From Terriglobia bacterium (GTDB lineage Bacteria > Acidobacteriota > Terriglobia > Bryobacterales > UBA6623): 55,293 nucleotides of DNA. The stretch is taken from NCBI GenBank assembly GCA_009838515.1, contig VXRL01000070.1:1-55293 (forward strand), in the 5' to 3' direction. The notes beneath the pieces were generated by a model. It worked only from the letters and a program-made list of their open reading frames with translations, was not told the DNA's origin and ran no database searches. A program made the translations under genes and the position numbers. Positions 19,355 to 29,364 of the stretch are shown here, piece by piece (within the stretch, counting starts at the first letter, position 1; the number at the start of each line of letters is the position of its first letter).

Positions 19355-20650
19355 TCAGATCTCGTCGAGGCGCCGACGGCTGTCTCCGAATCGGTCCAGC
19401 CGCACACCCATCCGATCCATCAGCGATAGGTACAGGCTGCATGCGCGTCGGTTGTCGTCTCCGGCACTCAAGTAGTCGAGCACCTGTCCCGGCCTTAGCC
19501 CCCCGCCTCGGCCGGCAAGCAGGAACGGCATCTCGTCAGCCTGGTGCTGGTCACCGTCGAATAGGTTCGAGCACCCTATCAGCATCGAAGAATCGAGCAG
19601 CGACTTTCCGCCCTCGTCGATTGCGCTCAGCCGGCGCACCAGATAGGCGAACTGTTCCACATGGAACTGGTTCGTCCTCAGGTACATGGCCTCGAGTTCG
19701 GGATCCCTGCCGTTGTGCGTCAGGTCCAGATGCAAGGCCCCTTCGACACCGTCGAGGAACCCGAAGTTCATCTGCGACAGGTCGTTGTTGAGCATCAGCG
19801 TTGCGATGCGGGTCTTGTCCATCTGGAAGGCCAGCACGATCAGGTCGAGCATCAGGCGCATGTGCTCGGGGATTTCCTGCGGAAGTTCGCTCGCAGGCCG
19901 CTCCATGTTGGGCTCGGCCAAGGATGGCCGCCAGCCCTCGAGGCGCTCCTGTTTCGTGGCCAGGTCGATGCGGCGCTCGATGTCGCGGATCGATTCGAGA
20001 TACTCTTCCAGCTTCACCCTGTCGCTGTGGCTGACTTGGCCGCGGAGGCTGCGTGCCTGATCCAGCAGGGCGTCGAGAATGCTTCGATCCAGCTCGCGTC
20101 CCTGAGCGTTGCCTACCAAGCGGTCAAACACGCGCGCCGGGTAGATTTCCTTGGTGGCGGGCCTGGCTTCCGAGGCCCACGAAATTGCCGAGCCATAGAT
20201 CATCGAGACGCCATCTTCCAGGCGCAGCTCGTTGGGCTCGATTCCCAGCACCAGGCTCGGGATTTCCGTGCTGCCGCCGATGCGCTGCGCTAGGACCTGG
20301 TCGAAGGTCTTGCCGACCCGGATCACCGCCGGGTCGAGGCTGACCTCGGCTCCGGAAAGCAGGTTAGGCATCGCGCCCAGATGCGGGCTTGTCGTCTCGG
20401 CGGCCTTCTGGTTGTACAGCCCACGCAGGAAGCTGAAGTGCTCGGTCAGCGGCTGCATCGGAGCAAGACCGGCACCTACCTCCATGGATGCCCCGGAGCC
20501 CTTGGCCCACCAGTGCGCCGGCTCGACGCCGTTCGAAAAGTAGACCAAGCCAAAGCGAGTCGGCGGCTCGGTCGTCGCTGCGCGCACCGACTCAAGCCAC
20601 GGCATCGCCAGCGCGATGCCAGAATTCCGTAGGAATTGTCTGCGGTGCAC
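19355..20650 (-). CDS. DUF1552 family exported protein
   Basis: This protein of about 431 residues begins with a twin-arginine-like leader ([20 protein letters not shown]), so it is probably exported folded. DUF1552 members almost always accompany the DUF1592/cytochrome-like protein encoded upstream. Their biochemical function is not established; the pair is common in planctomycetes, acidobacteria and some marine proteobacteria. The start is the GTG at 20650, which overlaps the upstream TAG stop by one base (TAGTG) and follows GGAGGAACAAGGTA, so translation is coupled. A longer in-frame start near 21043 would put low-complexity residues before the leader and is rejected. The gene lies between the two tannase remnants. 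Confidence 0.85.
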   Translation of the reverse strand: MHRRQFLRNSGIALAMPWLESVRAATTEPPTRFGLVYFSNGVEPAHWWAKGSGASMEVGAGLAPMQPLTEHFSFLRGLYNQKAAETTSPHLGAMPNLLSGAEVSLDPAVIRVGKTFDQVLAQRIGGSTEIPSLVLGIEPNELRLEDGVSMIYGSAISWASEARPATKEIYPARVFDRLVGNAQGRELDRSILDALLDQARSLRGQVSHSDRVKLEEYLESIRDIERRIDLATKQERLEGWRPSLAEPNMERPASELPQEIPEHMRLMLDLIVLAFQMDKTRIATLMLNNDLSQMNFGFLDGVEGALHLDLTHNGRDPELEAMYLRTNQFHVEQFAYLVRRLSAIDEGGKSLLDSSMLIGCSNLFDGDQHQADEMPFLLAGRGGGLRPGQVLDYLSAGDDNRRACSLYLSLMDRMGVRLDRFGDSRRRLDEI

Positions 20651-23600
20651 TACCTTGTTCCTCCGTAGGCCAGCTCGACCGGCGTCTCGTCGTCGCGTCC
20701 GCGACGATAGCGGAACTGGCGGCTGGTCGCAACCTGGAGCGCCAACTCTTCGAACGTCGCGTCGAAACCAGCCGCGACCATGCGGTCGAGCAAGGGCAGA
20801 TCCGACGCTATGATTGTACGCCCCAATGCGTAGCCGAGCAGCTTCTCGGAGAGATTTAGCAGGATCTGGCGCTCTTGGCTCTCGATGTAGTTGAGCATCG
20901 ATTCCACACCCGTGATCGGCGTTCCGCCGTCCATGACGCTCGCCGCGTCTACCGGCTTTCCGTTGTCGTAGGTCTCGCGCCACCTGCCAACCGCATCGTA
21001 GTGCTCGAGGGCAAAGCCCAGCGGGTCGATGCGCGAGTGGCACGACGCACAGGCCCTGTTGGCGCGGTGCGCCTCGAGCTGTTCTCGAACAGTCATTGCG
21101 CCGAAGCTCTTCTCATCGCCCGGAAGGGAGCCCGCATCGGGCGGTGGAGGAGGGGTCGGGGTGCCCAGCACCCGCCGAAGAATCCAGTCACCGCGCTTGA
21201 CCGGGCTGGTACGTAGCGGTGCGGAAGTTGCGGTCAGGATGGCCCCCAGCCGCATCAGGCCCCCGCGCTTGAACTTGTCCGCGGTCTCGACGAGCCCCAT
21301 CTCGCGCCCGGCCTCGACTTCCGCGCCGTAGTGCCTGGCCAGCGCGTCGTTCAGGAACGTGTAGTCGGCAGAAAACACTTCGCGCAACGGGCGCCGCTCT
21401 CGGATTATGTGCTCGAAGAACGAGACCGCCTCGTCGTACATCGCCGACTTAACGGCCTCGCTGAACACCGGAAAGCGCTTGGCGTCCACGCCTGTGTGCT
21501 GGTCGAAGCGGTAGAAGCCAAGCCACTGCCCGAAGAACTCGGTCGCGAAGCGCCGCGCCTTGGGGTCGGAGAGCATGCGGCGGACCTGCCTTGCGATTTC
21601 GCTCTCGTCCTCCAAGGCGCCCGACGCCGCGGCATGCCGCAACTCTTCGTCCGGCGCAGAGGCCCACAGGAAGTAGCTAAGCCGACTCGCCAGCTCCCAC
21701 GGCGAGAGCTGCGATGGACCGCTGTCAAGTTCCGGGCGCTCGAGGCGATAGAGGAATTCCGGCGCGACCAGCACCTTGGTCAGCATGGTCCGTATCGCCG
21801 AGCGATGATCGAGCGAGCGATCCTCCCGAGCCAAGTTGTAGAGGCGTCGCAGCAGATCGGCCTCGCCGGGTGTGAGCGGGCGCCGCCAAGCTCGCGCCGC
21901 GAAGGCCAGCACGTCGTCGATATGGCCGGGCTGGGCCGCAAGCTGGGCGGACTGAACGTCACCGAACTCCGTGCGCAGGGTCTCTGCGTAACCGCGCGGC
22001 TCGTCCGGCAGGGCCGCGATTTCGCCCGCGTCGAGTTCGCTCAGCCTCTTGTCGAGAGCCAGGCCGAACTTGTTGGCCGTGAAGACGAAGAACTCATCGT
22101 GGTAGTCGAAGGAATCCAGCAGGTCGAACCAAGCCTGATCGAGTCGCACCTTGGTTTCGTCGTCCAGCATCTTCTCGACGAGAAAATCGTCTTGGCGGTA
22201 GTACTTGATGCGGAAGTGGAACAGGTCCCGCTCCGGCTCGTCATAGGTGTTGTCGAATGGGGCCGGGATCGGGTCGCGGTCCGCCGGCGTAGGCTCGCCG
22301 TGCGAGGCTTGCGGGAAATTCGCGACGTGCTCGAGCACTCCGGACTTGAAACGTGCGAAGGGCGCGCCTTCTGGGCGAGTCAGCAACGCCGTTGCGGCTC
22401 GCGTTCTCGAGCCTTCTTCCAGATCGCCGATGACCACCCGCAGGATCGAATCGTCATCCGGCGCTAGGTCAACCTCGACTTCGACGCGGAACGTGAACTG
22501 GTCCCATTCATCGGGAGCTGGCACGCTCACCCGCAGCCGCGCTTCGCCGACGGTCGCAAAGTCGCCAGGTCCCAACCCGTCCGTCCGTCCGAACCCGATC
22601 CGCTCGATCTCGGAGTCGGGCAGGAGCTCAACCAGCGGTCGCTCAGGCATGATCTGTTGGTCGTCCGCGCTCGCGCTCGCGGTTGCGTTTCGCCACACGA
22701 CGCGCGGTGCCGACGACATCCCGGGATTGAGCTGCGTAACCGAGAGATACAAGTCGCCCAGGCCGTCACCGCGATCCCTCGGGCTGAATTTGAGCGGCGC
22801 GCGCGAGCGGCCCACGATCGTCTCGTCGGTGATGATCAACGCCCCCTCATCGCCGGCGCCGCCCTTTGCCATCGCTCCGACGGCGAAGAGCCAGCGCGGC
22901 CAGTCGACGACGAAGTTCTGGATCTCGGTGCATTTCGCGCGGATGGCTTCCTCGTCCCCGGTAGCGGGTAGGGCTCGCCACATCGCAATGGCCTCCGAAA
23001 CCGGGTAGGGCGCTTCCTCGCGGTTGACTACCGACCAGACGTGCTTCAAGAACGCCAGGCTGATGCCCTCCCGCAGGGCGACTTCCTCGAGCGTCGCGTC
23101 GCCGTCGCGGTGCCGGTACGCCCAGGCCGCGTAGAATGCTGCGCCGTACTTGTCTAGCCCAAACGGCCTGGCGCCCTCGGCGGCGGTGGCGCGGAAGCCG
23201 TGCCGGCGGTAAAGGTCGTGAATGCGATGGATCGCGGAGAGTTCGTAGCCGCTCTGCCTCGGGTGGACCCCGAACTGCAGCGGTCCCGACCCGATGACAG
23301 CATGCTCAGCAACGAGCTTCGCAACCTCGAGATAGCTTTCGAGATTCGCGTCGGCCATGAACTGCACGTCCCCGAAGCTCGAGAACCCTTCGCCGCCGAC
23401 GGCATCTCCTGCGAAGTGGTGCCCGAGGTCAAGATCCACCCCGGTCAGGTCGCGAATCGTGTAGGCGTATTCGGCGCTGGTCAGCCGACGAACCGTAACG
23501 CGGCCGGGATCGCCGCCGTGCTTGGCAGCGTAATCGGCGAGGGATCCACGAATCCAGCGAGCCGCTTCGCGGCGCTCTCGCTCGGCTGGGGCGGGTGCGC

Positions 23601-23823
23601 CCCGGGGAGGCATCGCGTGCTGCTCAAGCGCAGCGGCAACCCTCTGCCATTGCTTGAAGCTATCAGCGACGGAGGATTCGCTGGTCAGGCGCTCAAGGTT
23701 GATGCCGGCGTTAGCGATGGCATCAGAGTGGCACCCGTAGCAGTACTGGCTGAACGTCTCAGGCCTCTCAGCGCCGTTCGCTCCAGCGGCAACGAGCCCC
23801 ACCATCACGACGAGGCGGGTCAC
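20650..23823 (-). CDS. DUF1592-type planctomycete-cytochrome-like exported protein
   Basis: This 1,057-residue protein has a short signal peptide and then a c-type heme motif CYGCH (about residues 29-33). It continues through the DUF1587, DUF1595, DUF1592, DUF1588 and DUF1585 blocks typical of the family; recognisable pieces are [55 protein letters not shown] and [10 protein letters not shown]. The second CxxCH (CASCH) near residue 905 may bind another heme. These proteins are thought to be periplasmic redox or polymer-handling factors, paired with DUF1552 proteins. Start is the GTG at 23823. The partner gene follows with a one-base overlap. Confidence 0.88.
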   Translation of the reverse strand: MTRLVVMVGLVAAGANGAERPETFSQYCYGCHSDAIANAGINLERLTSESSVADSFKQWQRVAAALEQHAMPPRGAPAPAERERREAARWIRGSLADYAAKHGGDPGRVTVRRLTSAEYAYTIRDLTGVDLDLGHHFAGDAVGGEGFSSFGDVQFMADANLESYLEVAKLVAEHAVIGSGPLQFGVHPRQSGYELSAIHRIHDLYRRHGFRATAAEGARPFGLDKYGAAFYAAWAYRHRDGDATLEEVALREGISLAFLKHVWSVVNREEAPYPVSEAIAMWRALPATGDEEAIRAKCTEIQNFVVDWPRWLFAVGAMAKGGAGDEGALIITDETIVGRSRAPLKFSPRDRGDGLGDLYLSVTQLNPGMSSAPRVVWRNATASASADDQQIMPERPLVELLPDSEIERIGFGRTDGLGPGDFATVGEARLRVSVPAPDEWDQFTFRVEVEVDLAPDDDSILRVVIGDLEEGSRTRAATALLTRPEGAPFARFKSGVLEHVANFPQASHGEPTPADRDPIPAPFDNTYDEPERDLFHFRIKYYRQDDFLVEKMLDDETKVRLDQAWFDLLDSFDYHDEFFVFTANKFGLALDKRLSELDAGEIAALPDEPRGYAETLRTEFGDVQSAQLAAQPGHIDDVLAFAARAWRRPLTPGEADLLRRLYNLAREDRSLDHRSAIRTMLTKVLVAPEFLYRLERPELDSGPSQLSPWELASRLSYFLWASAPDEELRHAAASGALEDESEIARQVRRMLSDPKARRFATEFFGQWLGFYRFDQHTGVDAKRFPVFSEAVKSAMYDEAVSFFEHIIRERRPLREVFSADYTFLNDALARHYGAEVEAGREMGLVETADKFKRGGLMRLGAILTATSAPLRTSPVKRGDWILRRVLGTPTPPPPPDAGSLPGDEKSFGAMTVREQLEAHRANRACASCHSRIDPLGFALEHYDAVGRWRETYDNGKPVDAASVMDGGTPITGVESMLNYIESQERQILLNLSEKLLGYALGRTIIASDLPLLDRMVAAGFDATFEELALQVATSRQFRYRRGRDDETPVELAYGGTR

Positions 23824-24165
23824 GGGTCTATACCCGGAATCATTCTAGCGATAGCGGGACTTCCTGTGGCCACTCGAGCAGGACAGATTCTGCGGTTCCC
23901 AGTCCCTAGCCGGGAACTGGCCCTGGTACGGACCCGCAGCATTCCGAATCCAAGGTCCGATCCGGCCGTGCGCCGCTAGTGGCCCGTGCTGCACGCAACG
24001 ATCAACCGGGCCGCAACGATTCGCAGGTAATCATCCGCGAAGTCCTCCCAGACTCCTTGTCTCGGCGTAGAGTTATTGACGATCGAGTCAGCAAGTTTCG
24101 AGGCCAGAGCCGGCATTGCCGACGAGCGGCTCGACGGCAGGTGCGCCTACCGCACCTGTAAAATC
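23824..24165. other. Divergent intergenic region between the DUF1592 and Uma2 genes
   Basis: This 342-bp gap should contain promoters in both directions. A weak hairpin (GTTCCC and GGGAAC arms near 23897-23923) is present. No further gene, RNA or strong promoter match is seen, although an open frame continues upstream of the Uma2 start to 24076. Confidence 0.4.
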
Positions 24166-24984
24166 ATGGCAGGGCGCGTGTGGCGCGCGAGCCGATTCCA
24201 GATGTCAGCCAGAGCTACCACAGACACGCCAGTTCCCACAGTTCCAGCAGCGGGTGTCGCCGCTGAGGTGCCGCAGACCGAGGAGGTGGAGTACCCGGAA
24301 GGCCGTTGGGTCGCGCAGAGTGTCTCCCACGGCGATGCCGTCGAGCAGGCAACCGGCTCGTTGCGCCACCACTTCCGCGAGCGCGAGGACGTGCTGGTGG
24401 CGATGGAACTGGTGGTCTACTACCGCCGGGGCGACAACCGGGTCTGGCTGCAGCCGGATGTGCAGGTGGTGCACGGGGTGGGGCGCGGCGGCCGCAGTGT
24501 GTTCAAGGTCTGGGAAGAAGGCAAGCCGCCAGACTTTGTGCTGGAGGTGGCCTCGCCGTCGACGGCGGGCAAGGATGCGCAGCACAAAGTGGGCGAATAC
24601 GCCAGCCTGGGCGTGCGCGAGTACTGGAGGCTCGATCCCGTCGGGGAGTTGATGGCGAGACCGCTGCAGGGCTACGTGGCCGGAGCGGGCGGATACGAGC
24701 CGGCGCCAGCGGTGGCGATCGAGGGCCGGACGTGGCTGCGGAGCGAGGTGCTGGGGCTGGAGCTGCGCGGCGAGCGGCGGGAGCGGGGGACGGTGCTGGT
24801 GTTTAGGGACCCGAGCACAGGTGAGGAGTGGGCCAGCGCGGCCGAACGCGAGCGGCAGGCCATCGAGCGCGAACTACAGGCCGCCGAACGGCGGGCAAAC
24901 GCAGCGGACGAAAGAGCGCGGGCACTGGAGGAGCGGCTCCGGGCTCTCACAGCCGACAGCCCGCACACCTCCGCCGAAGAGTGA
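24166..24984 (+). CDS. Uma2 family (DUF820) putative endonuclease-fold protein
   Basis: The core, about residues 50-190 of a 272-residue product, is a PD-(D/E)xK-like Uma2 domain: LQPDVQVV supplies an Asp, PDFVLEVASPSTAGKD the Glu and a Lys, and KVGEYASLGVREYWRLDP the usual following helix. The last 45 residues are a charged coiled coil (AERERQAIERELQAAERRA and on). Uma2 proteins are abundant in cyanobacteria and many free-living bacteria and their targets are mostly unknown. The start is uncertain: ATG 24166 and ATG 24202 are both in frame and neither has a clear ribosome site. The gene lies between the two tannase remnants. Confidence 0.82.
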   Translation: MAGRVWRASRFQMSARATTDTPVPTVPAAGVAAEVPQTEEVEYPEGRWVAQSVSHGDAVEQATGSLRHHFREREDVLVAMELVVYYRRGDNRVWLQPDVQVVHGVGRGGRSVFKVWEEGKPPDFVLEVASPSTAGKDAQHKVGEYASLGVREYWRLDPVGELMARPLQGYVAGAGGYEPAPAVAIEGRTWLRSEVLGLELRGERRERGTVLVFRDPSTGEEWASAAERERQAIERELQAAERRANAADERARALEERLRALTADSPHTSAEE

Positions 24985-25029
24985 TCCGGAGGTGCAGCCC
25001 AGCTGTTCCGCGATGCTGCGCTTCGATCA

Positions 25030-25235
25030 TCAGAACGGGCATCGGCACTTCAATCCGCCTGTTCACGGTGCCGGGAATGTTCCATTGCGGTGGCGGCCTC
25101 GGCGTCTCGCAAGCAGACTATTTCGTATCCCTGACGGTGTGAGTCGAGACCGGCAAGGTGCCGCAGCGCATTGAAGCGTCCCGTGTGGTTGCCGGCGAAA
25201 CCCAACCGACGAGGCCTGCCAGACTGACGCTTCGC
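25030..25235 (+). pseudogene. 3' remnant of a tannase/feruloyl esterase gene copy
   Basis: A stretch of about 200 bp matches the 3' part of the intact tannase gene (27270-27435). In one frame it reads RLFTVPGMFHC and GLGVSQADYF, then a stop replaces the Trp of the intact LMAWVEDGK, then GKVPQRIEA. It carries the His region of the catalytic site but no upstream gene. Together with the 5' remnant at 18590-19142 it indicates a second copy whose middle was lost or displaced. Confidence 0.82.
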
Positions 25236-25387
25236 AAGAACTTGCAACCCCCGGAACGCCCTGCAGGCTGAGAACCAGCGCGCTCCAGATTCCGGCATCG
25301 CTCTCGCAAAGCTAAGGCAACTGCTAGATATCACTTCCCTTCGCTTGCAAAGCTGCCAAACTTCGCCAATGGCACTAGCTTCGTATC

Positions 25388-25621
25388 ATGAGCACGATGA
25401 ACATATCGCTTCCCGAGGCCCTCAAGACCTTCGTGGACGATCAGGTCAGCACACGGGGTTACAGGACATCGAGCGAGTACGTCCGCGAACTGATCCGCCA
25501 GGACCGGGACCGCCAGAGCCTGCGCGGCCTGCTTCTTGAAGGCGCGGCATCGCCAAGGACGGTCACGGCTGATGCACACTACTACGACCGGCTCCGCGGC
25601 AGCGTCCGTGACGCCGGCTGA
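25388..25621 (+). CDS. ParD-like ribbon-helix-helix antitoxin
   Basis: This 77-residue protein starts with an RHH DNA-binding strand and helices: MNISLPEALKTFVDDQV, then GYRTSSEYVRELIRQD, typical of ParD/CopG-type antitoxins. The C-terminal half is the usual toxin-binding tail. ATG 25388 or the ATG three codons later could start it. A parE gene should follow directly, and a GTG reading VSGKPV, a normal ParE opening, begins two bases after the ParD stop but is interrupted. It therefore looks like an orphan antitoxin that may still repress its own promoter. Confidence 0.82.
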   Translation: MSTMNISLPEALKTFVDDQVSTRGYRTSSEYVRELIRQDRDRQSLRGLLLEGAASPRTVTADAHYYDRLRGSVRDAG

Positions 25622-25623
25622 CG

Positions 25624-25720
25624 GTGAGCGGCAAGCCGGTCGCCTAGCGCGCGGGCGCTGGAAGTCGAGGTGTGGCGCGTCCTGCGCGGGTCTTGGGACA
25701 TTCCGGCTTGGTTGCGTTGG
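25624..25720 (+). pseudogene. Probable broken parE toxin start
   Basis: GTG 25624 reads VSGKPVA and then a stop. In a shifted frame the next bases read SARALEVEV, similar to the RARALEDVEAAL-type first helix of ParE toxins. Nothing ParE-like follows. I infer a frameshifted, truncated parE; the match is short. The remaining bases to 25943 hold no recognised gene but must contain the tannase promoter and leader. Confidence 0.4.
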
Positions 25721-25943
25721 CCGCGTGCCGCCTGATCTGTAGGCCGTAAGGACCGTTCGGCCAAGTCGTGAAGTCTTTAGTCGGCGGGTGAGTCAGTCTG
25801 CCCACCAACCAATCAGCGCGTTTTCTGGGTGCGAATCAGATGGTTCGTGCTTTCCCCGGTATGGCTTAGGCGTCTTGGCCACAAGAAATCAGATCGTCCG
25901 GGGAACACGGCGACGGAATATTCTGTAGAGGGTCGTTCCTCAC

Positions 25944-27521
25944 ATGAACCTGAATTCCCTCCACCCAACTGCATCGAGTCGATTCCGGCCATTGCTGGTC
26001 GTCGCAGCCTTGGCCAGTCTCGCGTCGCTGCCGGGGCGGGCCGATGCCTCAGGCGCCAAGCCGGCGACCACGTGCTCCTCGCTCTCCGAGCGCACCGTCC
26101 ACGAGTACACGATCCTGTCTGCCACCGACCTCGAAGCGACGGGTGACGTCCCCGCGCGCTGCCGAGTGCTGGGTGTCCTGCCACCCGAGATCGTCTTCGA
26201 AGTCGTGCTGCCCGCGGAGTGGAACGGCCGCATCATCATGCGCGGCAACGGCGGCTATGCCGGCAACTCGCCTGACAGTCCGGGCAGCATCCGAGCTTCG
26301 GAGCGGATCGTTGCCGATGGGTTTGTGTCGGTCCATACCAACACCGGGCATGATCGGACCGCGGAACCCCTCGGCACCTTCGCCTTCAACAATCGCCAGA
26401 AGGAGATCGACTATAGCTTTCGCGCTGTCCGCCTCACGATTCAGACAGCCAAGGAGCTGGTGGGCATCTACTACGGCCGGCCGCCGAACTATACCTACTG
26501 GCGAGGATGCTCGACGGGCGGACGCCAGGGCCTGATGGCGGCTCAGCGCTTTCCGAAGGACTTCGATGGCATCTTGGTCGGCGCTCCCGTGCTTGACTTC
26601 ACCGGCACCCAGATCTGGGGCGCTTGGAACGCCTTGGCGCTGGCCGACGCGCCGCTCACATTGTCCGAGATGGAAGCCGTCGCCAAGGAAGTTTATGCAA
26701 AGTGCGATGGCCTGGACGGGCTGGAAGACGGCCTGCTGGACGATCCCCGCGAATGCGACTTCGATCCAGCGAGGGACTTGCCGCGCTGTAACAGTGTCGC
26801 CACCGACCAGTGCTTCGACGACGGCCAGATCGAGGCCCTCGCAAAGATCTACGGCGGCGTGATCAGCAAGGGCGAGCCGGTCTTTCCCGGCCAGCCAGTC
26901 GGCGCGGAAGCCGCCCCTCCATCGGGGCGCAGACGCACCAGCGGCTGGCGGGGCTGGATCGTTTCCGAGGACGGACCCTCCCGACAGCATGTCTTTGCCG
27001 AGACGTTCCTGCGCTACTTGGCTTTCGAACCGGACGATCCCGAATTCGAGCTCAGCGACTTGGACTTCGACGAAGACCTGGGCCGGATGGACTTCATCCG
27101 CTCGATCTTGGACGCCACCGATCCAGATCTGTCCCGCTTTCGTGACGCGGGCGGCAAGATGCTGATGTACTTCGGCTGGGCCGATACAGCGCTGAATCCG
27201 ATGATGGGAGTGAACTACTACGAGGAGGCCTTGAACGTCACCGGCGACGAGACGCGGGACTTCTTCCGTCTGTTCATGGTGCCGGGCATGTTCCATTGCA
27301 GCGGCGGCCTCGGCGTCTCCCAAGCCGACTATTTCGCATCCCTGATGGCGTGGGTCGAAGACGGCAAGGTGCCGCAGCGGATTGAAGCAGCGCGCGTGGT
27401 TCAGGGCAAGACCGAACTGACGAGGCCGCTATGCCCGTACCCCGAAGTCGCGATCTATGACGGCACAGGCGACCCGGCCGAAAGCGCCTCGTTTGCTTGC
27501 GCTCCGCCGGACGCTCGCTGA
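25944..27521 (+). CDS. Tannase/feruloyl esterase family protein, exported
   Basis: This 525-residue protein has an N-terminal signal peptide (hydrophobic residues 17-30). The nucleophile motif is GCSTGGRQ with S190. An Asp in FGWADTALNP and His 451 in PGMFHC complete the expected triad, and several cysteines suit the family's disulfides. Tannase-family esterases cut gallate or ferulate esters and related aromatic or polyester substrates; the true substrate cannot be read here. The first ATG follows a leader almost identical to that of the 5' remnant at 18590-18660, which shows local duplication. Nothing in the gene itself looks damaged. Confidence 0.88.
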   Translation: MNLNSLHPTASSRFRPLLVVAALASLASLPGRADASGAKPATTCSSLSERTVHEYTILSATDLEATGDVPARCRVLGVLPPEIVFEVVLPAEWNGRIIMRGNGGYAGNSPDSPGSIRASERIVADGFVSVHTNTGHDRTAEPLGTFAFNNRQKEIDYSFRAVRLTIQTAKELVGIYYGRPPNYTYWRGCSTGGRQGLMAAQRFPKDFDGILVGAPVLDFTGTQIWGAWNALALADAPLTLSEMEAVAKEVYAKCDGLDGLEDGLLDDPRECDFDPARDLPRCNSVATDQCFDDGQIEALAKIYGGVISKGEPVFPGQPVGAEAAPPSGRRRTSGWRGWIVSEDGPSRQHVFAETFLRYLAFEPDDPEFELSDLDFDEDLGRMDFIRSILDATDPDLSRFRDAGGKMLMYFGWADTALNPMMGVNYYEEALNVTGDETRDFFRLFMVPGMFHCSGGLGVSQADYFASLMAWVEDGKVPQRIEAARVVQGKTELTRPLCPYPEVAIYDGTGDPAESASFACAPPDAR

Positions 27522-27601
27522 CTCCGATCCGGTGCTGCCGGGTAACCGCCCTAGCGGGCCATGTGTTACGCTATCTGCCCGAACGCGCAAGGAGGGTTCA
27601 C

Positions 27602-28861
27602 ATGAACCGTAACCGTCTCTTCCTGGCGAGCTGTATCGCCCTCGTCACGACATCGATGTTCTTCTCGATTCGCGGCGACGCGGCCGACGCTCTCGCCAAC
27701 GACTTCCAGTTGACCAAGGAGCAGCTCGGTTTCATCTTCCAGCCGGCCTTCTACGGATTCACGGTGTCGATTCTGATCGGCGGCTCGCTCGTCGATCTGT
27801 TCGGGATGCGCCGACTGCTCACGATCTCGGGCCTGTTCTACATCTTCGGGATCCTCGCGATTGTGCTCGTGCCGTTCCCTGATGGTGCGGTCGCTTCGAT
27901 CTTTGGCAACCCGGTCACTGTCACGCTCTGGGTAGCCATGCTCGCTCTCGGACTGGCACAAGGCCTCGTCGAAGGAGTGATCAATCCGCTGTGCTCGACG
28001 CTCTACCCGGAGGACAAGACCCACCGCATGAACGTGCTGCACGCGTGGTGGCCGGGCGGATTGATCATCGGCGGACTCCTCGCCTTTCTCATCACGATGG
28101 TGATGGGTCTTGGGGGCGAGGGTGTGAGTGCGGAAACAGCAACGCTGGGCTGGCGACTCAAGCTGATGACGATCCCGGTCGTTGCCCTGGCCTATCTCAT
28201 CTTGATACGGGGCCAGGACTTTCCAGCGACCGAGCGTGTCGCTGCAGGCGTCAGCAACCGGGACATGTTCCGCGAAATAATGCGTCCCTCCTTCTGCTTC
28301 CTTTGGATTTGCATGTGGCTGACTTCAGCCTCCGAGCTTGGACCGGACCAGTGGGTGCCGTCGCTGATCACGAACCTGACCGGTGGCATGCCCGGGATCC
28401 TGATTCTGGTGTACACAGCGGGCATCATGTTCGTGCTGCGCTTCTTCGGCGGGCCGCTCGCCCACAAGTTCTCGCCGTTCGGGCTGATGACGATCGCCGC
28501 CGTTCTGACGGCGATTGGTCTCTATACGCTGGGCTCGGTGAGCACGATGCTCGGCGCGTTCGCGGCTGCCACGATCTTCGGGATCGGCAAGACGTACTTC
28601 TGGCCGGTGATGCTCGGCGTCACCTCCGAGCGCTACCCGAAGGGCGGCGCCTTGGCCCTCGCAGTCATGGGAGGCACGGGCGTCTTTTCGAGCGGCACGG
28701 TGGTGCCGATCATGGGCCGGCTGTACGACAGGTTCGGCCCGGCAGCAACGTTCAAGTACGTTGCTTCATTGCCAGTCGTGCTGGTGGTGCTCTTTGGGAT
28801 GTTCTTCCTCCACTTCCGGAGGATCGGAGGCTACAAGCCCGAGCAGATCTCCAACGACTGA
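27602..28861 (+). CDS. MFS transporter, sugar-porter-like
   Basis: This 419-residue protein has about twelve hydrophobic segments and is a major facilitator superfamily permease in the inner membrane. NPLCSTLYPEDKTHRMNVLHAWWPGG in the middle of the first half is like that of nucleoside/sugar-type MFS members of this group. The ATG at 27602 follows a strong AAGGAGGG site, whereas an upstream in-frame start at 27497 would add a non-membrane leader. Substrate is unknown. The gene is followed after 14 bp by the hemerythrin-like gene. Confidence 0.85.
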   Translation: MNRNRLFLASCIALVTTSMFFSIRGDAADALANDFQLTKEQLGFIFQPAFYGFTVSILIGGSLVDLFGMRRLLTISGLFYIFGILAIVLVPFPDGAVASIFGNPVTVTLWVAMLALGLAQGLVEGVINPLCSTLYPEDKTHRMNVLHAWWPGGLIIGGLLAFLITMVMGLGGEGVSAETATLGWRLKLMTIPVVALAYLILIRGQDFPATERVAAGVSNRDMFREIMRPSFCFLWICMWLTSASELGPDQWVPSLITNLTGGMPGILILVYTAGIMFVLRFFGGPLAHKFSPFGLMTIAAVLTAIGLYTLGSVSTMLGAFAAATIFGIGKTYFWPVMLGVTSERYPKGGALALAVMGGTGVFSSGTVVPIMGRLYDRFGPAATFKYVASLPVVLVVLFGMFFLHFRRIGGYKPEQISND

Positions 28862-28875
28862 AATAGGTTGAGCGA

Positions 28876-29364
28876 GTGAAGCGCCACCCGGCCCTTGTGC
28901 CGCTGTCCCGTCAACACCACGACGGCTTGGCCTTGGGCGTGATGATCGAGCGGGGCCTGCGCGATGGCGCTGGCCCCGCAGGCACTGCCCACCTCAAGCG
29001 CTTGCGTGAGCAGGCGCTCGATCTCTGGCAGCTGGAGTATCACGGCCACTTCGAGGTCGAGGAGCGGATCGTGTTCCCGGCCGCGCGGCAGGCTGGCCAG
29101 CCCGCGTTAGTCGACACCCTAGTTGCCGAGCACGAAGCGATCCGCCTACAGTTCGAGGCCTTGGAGCGAGCCCCTTCTAGCGAGGCAGGGCCGTTACTAC
29201 ACCAACTCGGCACGGCATTGGTGCGTCACATCCGAACCGAGGAGCGCGTGCTGTTCCAGGCCATGCAGGCGGCTATGGACGAGCCGCAGCTAGAGGCTCT
29301 GGGTCGGGCGGTCTCCGACGCCCTGCCAACTCTTTGCCTATCGCTTGGCAGCGCTAGGGGTTGA
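28876..29364 (+). CDS. Hemerythrin-like (HHE) domain protein
   Basis: This 162-residue helical protein has diiron-type ligands spaced as in hemerythrins: H14/H15 (RQHHDG), H58 with E62/E63 (HGHFEVEE), H86 and H118 with E122/E123 (RHIRTEE). It is likely to bind O2 or NO, or to sense or protect against iron and redox stress. The start is a GTG at 28876, 14 bp after the MFS stop, so the two may be co-transcribed. The 3' end overlaps the convergent plsX gene by 27 bp. Confidence 0.85.
   Translation: MKRHPALVPLSRQHHDGLALGVMIERGLRDGAGPAGTAHLKRLREQALDLWQLEYHGHFEVEERIVFPAARQAGQPALVDTLVAEHEAIRLQFEALERAPSSEAGPLLHQLGTALVRHIRTEERVLFQAMQAAMDEPQLEALGRAVSDALPTLCLSLGSARG

Noticed and set aside
20651..21043. 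Extended N-terminus for the DUF1552 protein
   Set aside because: It would overlap 131 codons of the DUF1592 gene with Arg-rich residues ahead of the Tat-like leader; the GTG at 20650 has a strong ribosome site.
21331..22467. A 378-codon frame opposite the DUF1592 gene
   Set aside because: Composition and lack of motifs mark it as an antisense shadow.
23890..23930. Hairpin upstream of the DUF1592 gene as a tRNA arm or terminator
   Set aside because: Only 6-bp arms, no T-tract and no adjacent cloverleaf.
26049..27323. A 424-codon frame opposite the tannase gene
   Set aside because: No recognisable motif; the sense strand encodes an intact enzyme with a catalytic triad.
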